Below, piece by piece: positions 10,108 through 19,778 of a DNA stretch of 64,000 nucleotides. The translations under genes and the position numbers were made by a program. Source of the DNA: Eutreptiella sp. 'Long Island Sound 2002' (lineage: Eukaryota > Euglenozoa > Euglenophyceae > Eutreptiales > Eutreptiaceae); the NCBI GenBank assembly GCA_964036045.1, contig OZ038378.1, positions 143,072,933 to 143,136,932 on the forward strand, written 5' to 3'. The notes beneath the pieces were generated by a model. That model made no database searches, was not told where the DNA came from, and worked only from the letters and a program-made list of their open reading frames with translations. Each line of letters opens with the position of its first letter. Positions within the stretch are counted from its first letter, which is position 1.

Positions 10108-11538
10108 GATCAAAGCCAGGGTATATAGGGGAAAACGCCACATACCCCCCCATTTTGGCCATTTTGGGCCTATTCGCGTACCCTACCCCAAGGGGTTGAA
10201 TTGTTAATTTAACCCCTTGTTAAATCGTTATTTTGTCCAACAAACGCATCCCCCAATGAGTTTTTGTCCGGACCCCCCCAGAACCCCCCCACTTGAAACC
10301 CACTTTTTTGAGGTTTTGAGGGAGGTGCGGGGGGGTGGGGGGGGGTTGGGGGGGGGTCAAAAATGTTGAAAAAAATGACCCCCCTTTTTTGGGTCGAAAA
10401 TCATTAATCTTTTGGTTTTTTTCGATTTTGACCCGAAAAAGTGTTTCCGGGTCCCGACTCCATAGGGTTTGTATGGGGCGGAGTGGGACGAGCGCGTATG
10501 CAGTTTATGCACTTTTCAGCCATTTTTGCTATGTTGGCTGTTTTGGCGACCTCGGTGACCCCGTGGTACCCACTTTGAGGGGTGTGAGTGGGGATGTTGT
10601 GACAAGATATGCCTACTAGGATACGAAAGGACGTTTTTTGCAGTCTCTAGCCTCCCTTGGGGCCGTTCACAACCCGTGCCAAAGACGCGAAATGACTGTT
10701 TCCACCAATAATGGCCTAGTGAATGGGCCGGTACACAACCTGCTTATGCAGTTTTTCACCCCGGGCAGCTCAAAAATGGAATTTTTCGAAACCTTTTTTT
10801 TATATATTGTGACCACCTAAAATGACCATCCAAGGTATGTAAAGCATGTTTTAGGCCGTATTTACGTGTTTTTCACCCTATTTGGGTATTAGGTCGGGGG
10901 GGGGGGGGGGGGGTCTCCCAAGGGATTGGTACACAACCTGCTCATGCAGTTTTTCACGCTGGGCAGCTCCAAAATCGAAGTTTTCGAAACTTGTGTTTTT
11001 GATATTGTGACCACTTCTAATGACCATTCAAGGTATGTAAAGCATGTTTTAGGCTGTATTTACGTGTTTTTCACCCTATTTGGGTAATAGGTCCGTGGGG
11101 GGGGGTGGGGACCTCCCAAGGGGTTGGTACACAACCTGCTTATGCAGTTTTTCACCCTGGGCAGCTCAAAAATGAGAGTTTTTGAAACTTGTTTTTTTGA
11201 TATTGTGACCACCTACAATGACCATCCAAGGTATGTAAAGCATGTTTTAGGCCGTACGTACATATTTTTCACCCTATTTGGGTATTAGGTCCGGGGGGGG
11301 GCTGGGGGGCTCCCAAGGGATTGGTACACAACCTGCTTATGCAATTTTTCACCCTAGGCTGCTTAAAAATCGAAGTTTTCGAAACTTGTTTTCTTTTGAT
11401 ACCGTGATCACCTAAAATGATCATCCAAGGTGTGTAAAGCATGTTGTAGCCCGTATTTATGTAGTTTCCACCCTATTTAGGGTGTGTGTTGCTCGGGGTG
11501 GATTCTCTGCGAGGTGGACTTGCCGAAGGCAATAGAAT

Positions 11539-12171
11539 TTTTTTTTGTTAAGGACCGCCCTTAAGGACCGCCCCGAGGGACCGCCGACCGCCAGCCGCCA
11601 CCAACTGCCAACCACCACCAACCATGGTTGAACATATTAGCTACACGCAGTCTTTTTCGGAAACCTGGGTACAGGATCACCTTTTTTTTTCCTCGTTTAG
11701 GACAGCCCTAGGTACTCGATGGTTTGTATGGGAGGGGCTTGGGAGGGGGTTGTTGCAGAGCCCCTTTAATCGTTTCAGTCGGACCCCCGTTCCCAGGGAC
11801 TTGGCTGTGCACGCCCTTTGCCAGGGGCCGCCCACGAGCAGGACACGCGCAGCAGTTGACCACCAATGCGCCGGCCCTCCGGGCACTGGTCGAGCGTCAA
11901 CCGTTGTTGCTTGCCTCTGTTCCGGGTCGCCACCAGTCAATGGCGCCGTGGCCCCTACCGGTGCTGGTGGGCGGACAGTGGTGATAGTGGGCTTAGAGAG
12001 TACGTTAGCGCGCCGGGCAATGTTTTCCCACGCTTTGGTGTGGCCCCTCGAGTTGGGGATAAGGACTCCCACTCTTCATTGTGCCGGGGGGGTCTGCGAT
12101 CCAAGGGGTTTTGTGCCAAAAAAGGCTCAAAAATCCATTCGCTTTACCAAAATTAGTTCCCCCCCCCTGGG
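11539..12171. mobile_element. 0.63-kb insert in the B-block palindrome
   Basis: The left junction is GAAT (11535-11538) followed by a T run. The right junction is GAAT (12172-12175) followed by cacctcgcagag, so a 4-bp duplication is likely. Near its left end the insert has a Pro/Cys-type tandem (accgcc repeats, 11550-11600). A frame starts at ATG 11624 but shows no domain. A remnant gttagcgcgccgggcaatg at about 12005 resembles the two ends of the 676-bp TIR element joined together. Confidence 0.5.
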
Positions 12172-13052
12172 GAATCACCTCGCAGAGGTTGGTAGATCAA
12201 AACCAGGCAGGCGTATATATGGGGAAAACGCCACATACCCCCCCATTTTGGCCTTTTTGGGCCTATTCGTGTACCCTACCCCAAGGGGTTGAATTGTTAG
12301 TTTAACCCCTTGTAAAATCATTATTTTGTCCAATAAACGCATCCCCCAATGAGTTTTTGGTCCGGACCCCCCCCAACCCCCCCCTTTGAGCCGAAAAAGT
12401 GATTCCGGGTCCCGACTCCATAGGGTTTGTATGGGGCGGAGTGGGACGAGCGCTACTGCAGTTTATGCACTTTTTTGCCATTTTTGCTATGTTGGCTGTT
12501 TTGGCGACCTCGGTGACCCCGTGGTACCCACTTTGAGGGGTGTGAGTGGGGATATTGTGACAGTATATGCCTACTAGGATACAGAAGGACGTTTTTTGCA
12601 GTCTCTAGCCGTGCCGAGGGCCGGTCAAATGCCCGTGCCAAAGACGCGAAATGGCTATTTCCACCAATAATGGGCTAGTGAATGGGTTGGTACACAACAT
12701 GCTTATGCAGTTTTTCACCCCGGGCAGCTCAAAAATCGAAGTTTTCGGAACCTGTTTTTTTTGATGTTGTGACCACACAATGTGATCATCCAAGTTATGT
12801 AAAGCATGTTTTAGACCGTATTTACATGTTTTTCACCCTTTTGGGGTCATAGGTCGGGGGGGGGGGGGTCCTCCCAAGGGATTGGTACACAACCTGCTTA
12901 TGCAGTTTTTCACCCCGGGCAACTCAAAAATCGAAGTTTTTGAAACTTGTTTTTTTGGTATTGTCATAACCTAAAATGACCATCCAAGCTATGTAAAGCA
13001 TGTTTTAGGCTGTATTTACGTGTTTTCCTCCCTATTTGGGTATTTGGGGGGG

Positions 13053-13834
13053 TTGGGTTGGGTTGGGTCAAGGCCTCATCCGGACCTCCGGGACCATGGA
13101 CGTCGCCCTTCCCTGCGCGTCACTACTGGTCCGGCGGGTGCTCGGTTGTCCGGTCGCAAGGCCTGCCGGACTGATGACCGCCCCCGTACCCCGCGGTGGC
13201 ACACGCGGGAGGGAGATGCCGCCGTGCCTGTGTGTATGGGGCGCGCGCGCTGCCTGTGCATGTGGGGCGGGAGCGGGTGGGGCTGCGAGGCACGTCGGGT
13301 CACACGGCAGTGCCGCGCCTGGCCCGGCCCCGGTCCCGTGTGTCACGCCGGGGGGGGGGGGGTTCTGGTCCGGGCGCAGTCCTCTGTGCCGGGCCCTGGG
13401 GGGGGGGGGGCTCGGTCCTACCCTTGCCTGCCCTACGCTGGCACAACGCAGTCGTCTCGGCTTGTCTACTGTTACTGAGTTGCTGCTGCAGGAGCGAGGG
13501 CCCATCGATGGGACACACCTGCTGTGGTGTACACCCACAGCGCACCGCAGGCGTACGGTGTCATGGGCTGGGGCAGCGCTAGGGAGCAGTCCCCCGGGGG
13601 CACAGCCGTGAGCAAGGCGACGCCAGCCCACAGGGGAGGTACACCTGCTTGCGCAAGCTGGGCAAGGGCCCAATATAAAGTCGCCGGCGGCGAGACAACG
13701 AGGAGTACAGGGTCACCCAGGTGCCACTAGGGCTCTACAGGCAGGGACACATTCAGCTGTGCTGCACAGCGCACATGCCAAGACGGCAGGCCCCGCACCA
13801 GGTAAGCTGTCACCAGGGAGTAGTCCCACGGCAC
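13053..13834 (-). other. 3' region of the LINE, no gene recognised
   Basis: The region is GC-rich with two G runs (13350-13361 and 13398-13408). It has open frames on both strands without recognisable domains. I read it as 3' untranslated sequence ending in the (ACCCA)n tail at 13053-13070. Confidence 0.5.
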
Positions 13835-15915
13835 TTAGCTCTGGTGATCCAACACGGAGACCGTGGGAGGTTGAGGCGGGGGCTGGGCCGGCGTGCTGAG
13901 GGGAAAAGGAAGTGCAGCCCAGAGGGCCAGTAGGTCAGGGAGGGTCAGGGCTGGCTGGGGCAAGGTACTTACGACGTCTTTCGTCGCACGGCGACGAGCG
14001 GCTGCAGTGAGGTGGGCCCCACCCCGGTCGGGGGAGGTGTACCACAGGCCCGACAGCGTGAGGATGTCCCCCATGTCCGCGGCCTCCGACGTGTAGTGAG
14101 AGTCCCAGGTACAGCCCAGTACCGGTTGTCCTTGACCGTCTAGTAGGACGCCGTCTCCCGTGACGGTGGCGGCTGGAGAGGGGGCTGCGGCTCGGAGGAG
14201 GAGGGACTGGGCATGGCGTAGGTGGAGGAAGGTCGCGGGGCACCGGCTGCGGACGTGGCGCCAAAGTTGGTGCTCGGTGGCGCCGCAGAAGTGGCACTCC
14301 ATGGGGATGTTCGGCTCTGGGGGCGGCTGCCATTCGAGCACCCGGTAGGCGAGGGCGCGCTTGATGGCGCGCGTCGGTACGTCATCGGCTTCAAGCATCT
14401 CTTGGTATATCGTGCCGTCCGGGCGGAGGAGATGAGCTCGACGGCCAGAGAAGTAGGCGGTGGCGGTGGCGGCGTCGTAGGCTGCGTCGAGGCCCAATTG
14501 CGGTTCGACGAGTAAGCCACCGCGGTATTGCAGGACTAGGGGTGCAGGGAGGAGGTGGGGCAGGGGTACGGCCCAGGGGGTGGGGCTAGCGGCCCCGCGG
14601 GCAGCCAACTAATGGGATTCTCTGTTGAGGACGGCCAGGAGGTGGGTGGCGTGGCTGTCGTGCTGCGCTCGGACCCACAGCTCCGTATGGGAGCGGAGAC
14701 GGAGGAGAGTGGGGGCGAGGCGGCGCCACGAAAACTCCAGGATGGTGAGTTTCGGGGGGAAGCGCGTGTGGGCGCGCAGCAGGGTAGAGGTGCTGTCCAT
14801 GGCGGTAGTCAAGTGGCCTGACCACTCGCCGAGAAGGTACAGGCCAACCAGGTGGGCCAGCCACTCAGCACCTGCAGGGGAGACCCACATGCGGATGCCG
14901 AACCATCCCCTGAGAATGATACCTCGGCCGGGGGCGAAGAACACGATGCCGCCGCCGCCGTCACAGTGGCGGAGCGCGGCGTCGGTGGCGAGTATCAGGC
15001 TGGGGTACGCATGGCCTGGAGTAGGGGCTCAAAGGTCCATACCTCCTGGAAGGCGAAGGCGTCAACCTCCAGGGCGAGGAGGGTGTGTACGACGAAATCC
15101 ACATGGGATGCGACACCCCCAACGTTCCAGGACAGGAACACGAGTCCAGCATAACGGCGTAAGTTGAGGGGGGAGAGTTCCATGGACAGCAAGTGGCGGG
15201 CCCAGGGCGGGGAGGGGAGGAGGAGGGAGTGAACGGGGTGAAAGCAGGGGTTGCCAGGGCGTATTGGGGCTGAGGGCACGCCTTGCAGGAGTGGTAAGCC
15301 GGGTGGACGGACGTAGGAGCGTTGGGCGATGCTGGTGGTCAGGTGGGAGGAGCCTGGGTTGGAGTGAAGGCACACAGCGTTGGGGAGGCGGAGGAGGGGG
15401 GCAGGGTCGAGGATAGCCGCGGAGGGAAGCGGGGGACGGCCGCAAGAGGGGCAGAACCACGCCACCACTGTAGTGGGCAAGGGGGGGGCTGGGGTCAGCC
15501 ATAAGCGGTGGCCAGGAACGCCATATAGCGACGTGTTATAGTGGGCCTGGGGGTGGGGCCACGGGGACAGGTGGGAGGGGGAGTCATCATAGAACCATAC
15601 CACGTACCCTTGAACGACGATGGGGATGCTGACGACGGGGTCGGGGCTATCAACCCGGAGCACGTGGCCGGCCTGGGAGACCCAGAGGGCGAAGTCGTGG
15701 AGGACGCGGTAGCGCAGCTGGGGCGGCAGGCAGGGCCTCGGCGGGGCAACGGAGGGAGGCAGGGCGGCTGTGAGGCGGGCGACGAAAGTGGCGGCGTGCT
15801 CTGGCAGAGGTGAATCGCTGGGCGGAGGCAACAGGACGTGGTCCTCGCTGCCGCAGAGGGGGCAGGTGGAGGCGGTAGTGCCGTGCTGTGTGATGGTGCC
15901 ACACTGCCAGCACAC
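13835..15915 (-). pseudogene. LINE ORF2 remnant: zinc finger, AP endonuclease, CCHC (RT missing)
   Basis: Frame 15915-14995 starts with a Cys-rich finger (CWQC ... CPLC ... H). It ends in the start of an AP-endonuclease fold: SWNVGG, then FQEVW with the catalytic Gln-Glu. A one-base frame change near 15010 leads into 14944-14609, which continues the endonuclease (GGGGIVFFAPG, GLYLLGEWS). The same frame then runs through a single TAG (14609-14611) into 14608-13835, which has a CCHC-type motif (CHFCGATEHQLWRHVRSRC) usual near the C end of LINE ORF2. The conserved RT core that should lie between endonuclease and CCHC is absent. The frame ends at TAA. Confidence 0.7.
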
Positions 15916-16119
15916 TGTGGGGCAGGGGCCTGGGCGAGGGGGGTCGATGGCGATGGGGCAGGAGGCGTCAGGCGGCAGGTCGTGGAGTAGGGAGCGGGCT
16001 GTGGCCGCGAGGCTTCGGAGTTCGCGGGGGCGGGGGTAGGCTACAGCACAGTCCAGTGCAAGCTGGGTGAGGAAGGTGGACGGGAGGGCGCCGGGGGGGA
16101 GGCAGTGCGGGAGGGTGAG

Positions 16120-18108
16120 TCAGTTGACTCGGGAGCCGTGATAGGGGGTAATGCGGTGGGACGTGTGGGGGGCTTCGCGGGTGAGGGGGAGGGTGTTGTA
16201 CGCTCGAGGAGGTTGGGGGGAGGCAGCGGGGGCTGTGGATGAACTGGCGGAGGTGGCGAAGCCTGGGGGGGGGGGGTGGCTGGGGGGCGGGGCGATGTCG
16301 GTGTGGGTGGCTTTGCGGCGGCTGGGTTTATTCCGGAGTTTCTTTTTGGGGGGCGGCTTGACGGGGCTGTCGGGGAGGAAGAAGGGCTCCCCTCCGGCTG
16401 TGCGAGAGTCCAAGGTGATGGTGTAGTGGGATCGGGGATCAACGTAGGTGCGAGTGGGGGCGCTGGCGAAAAGGAGCCGGAACTGCTCGTTGGGAATGGA
16501 GGCGAAGTGTGAGCCGTCGCGGAGGGCTTGAGCGGGGATGGCTATCGGTGCACCGATGTGGTGGGTGAGGGCGCTGGAAGCCTGTGTGGCATCAGGCACG
16601 TGCCGGAGGCCGCGGAGGCGAATGATCTGAGGTGTGTCCACGAGGGAGGGGGGCAGCAACCCTGTGGAGACTGTGGGGGGGGCAGCGGGGGGGAGGGCGG
16701 TGGGCGGGCAGGGGAAGGCGCTCGACGGGAGAGGCACGGGGGGGAGGGGGGTCGGGGTGCTCGTGGGAGGCAAAGGCGGGAAGGGTCCAGAGGTGCGGCG
16801 CTCAAACCAGGCGTACGCCGCCGCGGGGCCTGACGTGGGCTGCAGGGCGGTCCGGACCTCTGATACCAGCTGGTCCAGCTGTTGCGGACGGGTGGTGCCC
16901 TGGACCGCTACCGAGACTGCTACACGGAACGAGACGGAATCCCGGACAGCCAGTAGCAGGTCCGTCGCTTGTGGGGGCACCACCGGGGGGCGGGCGGCGA
17001 GGAGGGTGGCCGCTGCGGACGACCACACCAGGCCGGGGTGGGTGGCTGCCGCGTCCACAAGGGGGTCAAGGGATTGAAGGGCTGTGAGGCGGTGGGACTC
17101 AATGGCGGAGGCACCATGGATGTCCTCGACTGTGGCGATCAGGTCGAGGAGGTTGGCCTGCAGGGTGGGGCGGAGGTTCGCAGGACAGCCGTACCAGACC
17201 GTCTTGACGGCAGAGGCCGGTGATCGCCCGCTCTTCACTGAGCGGAGCGTGGTAAGGGCGCTGTCAGGGATGGCCGTGTCGGTGCAGAGGACCCGGATGG
17301 ACTGGGCCACATGCTCCGCGTGACCGTCGGGGGTGGAGGCCAGCCGCTCGATCTCGGACGTGAAGTCGGTGGCGGAGGCCAGGGTGCTGGGCTGCGTGAG
17401 CATCCTCTTCCAGAGTGGTTCAGAGCTCGGGGGTCCAGAGAGTTCGGCTCTCTTGAGGGCCAAGCGGGACAGGACCCCAGGGTACTGCAGGATCGGTTTG
17501 TGGCGGGAGATCTCAGCATTCCATTGCTGGAGTGATAGCGGACAGGGGGCCGGCAGGCGGGTTTCTGCCTGGGGTAGAATTTGGCAGCGTAGGGCTTTTT
17601 TGCGGTGGGCCGCTTGCCAAGTCAACAGCCAGTGTACGAGCGGTACACGGTCGAGGGGTCGCTTGGGGGACTCGTCGCCAGCGAGGAGCATGAGGACTTG
17701 GTCTGGGGATGAGGCCCGAAGGGTGTCGCCAAATGGGGATACATGCGCGGCCGCCGCTTGCTGTAGTTGGTGGAGCGCATCAGAGGGGGCCGCAGCGAGG
17801 TACGCAAGGAGGTCGGTCATGGCCGCCTGATACGTGCCCCAGTGGAAGTTGACGTCAAGTGTGCCGATATCCAGGGGCGGCAGAGTCTCCACTGCGACGG
17901 CCCAGAAGAGGCACAGGGCACCCAACATGTTGTCGTCCGGGTGAAAGGCCTCCACGGGTGTGTTCGACTCGTGGTGGACCACGCTGAGCTGCAGCTTGCT
18001 GGCGGCCTCGTTCCAGCCCACGGCAGTGGCTGGCCACGCTTCGCCCGGGCGAATATCGGCAGCGCGCTGGGCAGGGGACTTTGCGGCAAAGGCGTGCTTA
18101 GGGGCCAT
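16120..18108 (-). CDS. LINE ORF1-type protein
   Basis: A 662-aa frame starting at the ATG with its complement at 18106-18108 and ending in TGA. The first 420 residues are alpha-helical looking and rich in Ala, Leu and Gln. Residues about 440-500 are Pro-rich, and the C end has a basic stretch (PPPKKKLRNKPSRRK) suited to nucleic-acid binding. I recognise no enzyme domain. Its place directly upstream of the endonuclease frame inside a TSD-bounded insert makes it the element's ORF1. It is intact while ORF2 is broken. Confidence 0.6.
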   Translation of the reverse strand: MAPKHAFAAKSPAQRAADIRPGEAWPATAVGWNEAASKLQLSVVHHESNTPVEAFHPDDNMLGALCLFWAVAVETLPPLDIGTLDVNFHWGTYQAAMTDLLAYLAAAPSDALHQLQQAAAAHVSPFGDTLRASSPDQVLMLLAGDESPKRPLDRVPLVHWLLTWQAAHRKKALRCQILPQAETRLPAPCPLSLQQWNAEISRHKPILQYPGVLSRLALKRAELSGPPSSEPLWKRMLTQPSTLASATDFTSEIERLASTPDGHAEHVAQSIRVLCTDTAIPDSALTTLRSVKSGRSPASAVKTVWYGCPANLRPTLQANLLDLIATVEDIHGASAIESHRLTALQSLDPLVDAAATHPGLVWSSAAATLLAARPPVVPPQATDLLLAVRDSVSFRVAVSVAVQGTTRPQQLDQLVSEVRTALQPTSGPAAAYAWFERRTSGPFPPLPPTSTPTPLPPVPLPSSAFPCPPTALPPAAPPTVSTGLLPPSLVDTPQIIRLRGLRHVPDATQASSALTHHIGAPIAIPAQALRDGSHFASIPNEQFRLLFASAPTRTYVDPRSHYTITLDSRTAGGEPFFLPDSPVKPPPKKKLRNKPSRRKATHTDIAPPPSHPPPPGFATSASSSTAPAASPQPPRAYNTLPLTREAPHTSHRITPYHGSRVN

Positions 18109-19154
18109 GGTGGATCAGGTCCTGAGAGAGGCGCGAGTAGGGGGGAAGTGGCAGGGGGTGGAGCACATGGCGGGGGCAGCAAGGCTCCACAGGGCCTGGG
18201 CACCAGGTACCAGGCAAGCGGGCAACGTGCGCGACGGGGGCAGGCAGGTCGTTTGTTCGGGCCTTATGGGCAACACCGGGCACTCGCTAGCTGTCGCGTG
18301 GTGAACTATGGGCGATCGTGGGCGGGCAGGCGGCCATAGGGGCCTGGCTGGGGCGAGGTCACAGGCTGAAGTAAGGGCCGAGGGGCACAGGGGTCAGGGA
18401 GTAGGGGCAGGCGCTAGGGCAGGGGCAGGCGCAGGGCAGGGGGGAGGAGGCATATGGAATGTCGCAGGTATCGATGCCCGAGGTGTGCGCTGCGGCGATG
18501 CAACCGTCGTCCGCAGTCTTCCTTGTCGCTGAGGGGCTGGTGCTTGGCGGCCGCACGTTCTAGTGACCCTGCTCCATGGTGATCCGGTGGTGTGCGGCGC
18601 CAAGAGGAGGATGGTCTGGTCTACTGGCGCACGGGATACCGTGCCGGGTTCCGCTAGTGCGGGGTGTGTCCCGCGTGTCGTCGGAGACCAACCCGGGCAC
18701 GATACCAGCGTGCCCCGGCCGCTGGGTGTGTGGTGGCGTGCGTGGGGGGCTGTACGCGCGCGTGGGGTAGTGTGTCGCCTGGTGCTCCAGGCCCCGGCGG
18801 GGAGGCTGGGGGAGCCTGACGCTGAGCCCACCGGGGGAGTTGCCGGTCAGGACACGCCACCTCCAGGTCTACAGACATGCCGCTGGTCGCCCACTAATGC
18901 CAACGGCAGGGGGTGGCCAAGCTCCTCACACGACTGGGGGCGGTCCGCACTCCCTGATTGCGCTGGCACGGGTGGTGCTGCTCTAGGCTGGACCTGCCTC
19001 CCACGGCGACGGGGCGGGCGGTTGGAGGGGCCCCAGGGCGCGCTGAGCGCTTCCCTGCCCTGGGGTCTCCCGGACCTGAGGCCCGGGCGGCGGTGCAACT
19101 GTCCACGTAAACGGGGGGGCCCGGAGGGCACACCACCCGAGTGACCGCTCCCTT
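18109..19154 (-). other. Probable 5' leader of the LINE
   Basis: GC-rich sequence between the ORF1 start and the 5' end of the insert. It has a short imperfect tandem at about 18395-18450 (ggggcaggcgc-type units). No coding region is recognised on either strand. Confidence 0.5.
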
Positions 19155-19778
19155 GGTATTTGGGGGGGGGGGTCCTCCCAAGGGGTTGGTACACAACCTG
19201 CTTATGCAATTTTTCTCCCTGGACAGCCCAAAAATCGAAATCACCTCGCAGAGGTTGTTAGATCAAAGCCAGGCAGGCATATATAGGGGAAAACGCCACA
19301 TTCCCCCCCGTTTTGGCCTTTTTGGGCCTATTGGCGTACCCTACCCCAAAGTGTTGAATTGTTAGTTTAACCCCTTGTAAAATCATCATTTTGCCCAAAA
19401 AACACATCCCCCAATGAGTTTTTGGTCCGGACCCCCTCAGACCCCCCCACTTGAAACCCACTTTTTTGAGGTTTTGAGGGAGGGGGGGGGGTGGGGGGGT
19501 GGGGGGGGGGTCGAAAAATGACCCCCCCTTTTTTTGTGTCGAAAATCATGAATGTTTTGGTTTTTTTCGATTTTGAGCCGAAAAAGTGTTCCCGGGTCCC
19601 GACTCCATAGGGTTTGTATGGGGCGGAGTGGGACAAGCATTTTATGCACTTTTTAGCCATTTTTGCTTTTTTGGCGGTTTTGGCGACCTCGGCGACCCCG
19701 TGGTACCCCCTCCGAGGGGTGCAAGTGGGGATGTTATGACAGTATATGCCTACTAGGATACGGAAGGACGTTTTTTGC
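19155..19778 (+). repeat. Satellite resumes: partial 195-bp unit joined to a B block
   Basis: A partial unit (19155-19238) breaks off after aaaaatcgaa and joins directly to atcacctcgcagaggttg, the right half of the palindrome. A B block follows, with TATATA at about 19280, a poly(G) region at 19480-19511 and the cctcggcgaccccgtgg segment, to 19778. Confidence 0.85.

Larger units (their letters stand above)
7799..13052 (+). repeat. Higher-order satellite array (195-bp units plus B blocks)
   Basis: The 195-bp units occur at 7958-8509 (three, the first partial), 9121-10030 (five), 10730-11490 (four) and 12681-13052 (two). B blocks lie at 7799-7957 (partial), 8510-9120, 10031-10729 and 11491-12680 (interrupted). 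The higher-order period is about 1.45-1.53 kb (palindrome positions about 8528, 10060 and 11505). Poly(G) runs of 8-20 bases mark nearly every unit junction. B block 8510-9120 lacks the piece between acttgcc and acatacc, a deletion between short GCC matches. Confidence 0.9.
13053..19154 (-). mobile_element. 6.1-kb non-LTR retrotransposon lacking its RT
   Basis: The segment is inserted in a satellite unit with GGTATTTGGGGGGG on both sides (13039-13052 and 19155-19168), a target-site duplication of about 14 bp. On the minus strand the order is: about 1 kb of leader (18109-19154), ORF1 (18108-16120), then ORF2 pieces with zinc finger, AP-endonuclease and CCHC domains (15915-13835). A 0.8-kb tail follows, ending in (ACCCA)n at the 3' end, a simple-repeat tail typical of LINEs. 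It is GC-rich, unlike the surrounding satellite. No RT motif is visible in any frame between the endonuclease and the CCHC, so the RT region appears deleted and mobility would need another element's enzyme. Confidence 0.75.

Noticed and set aside
11624-12292. 222-codon frame in the 0.63-kb insert
   Set aside because: It runs out of the insert into satellite block B, so at least its end is not coding, and no domain is seen.
13068-13673. Minus-strand frame of 201 aa at the LINE 3' end as an RT remnant
   Set aside because: No RT motif (no motif A Asp, no xxDD-like box); the composition looks non-coding.
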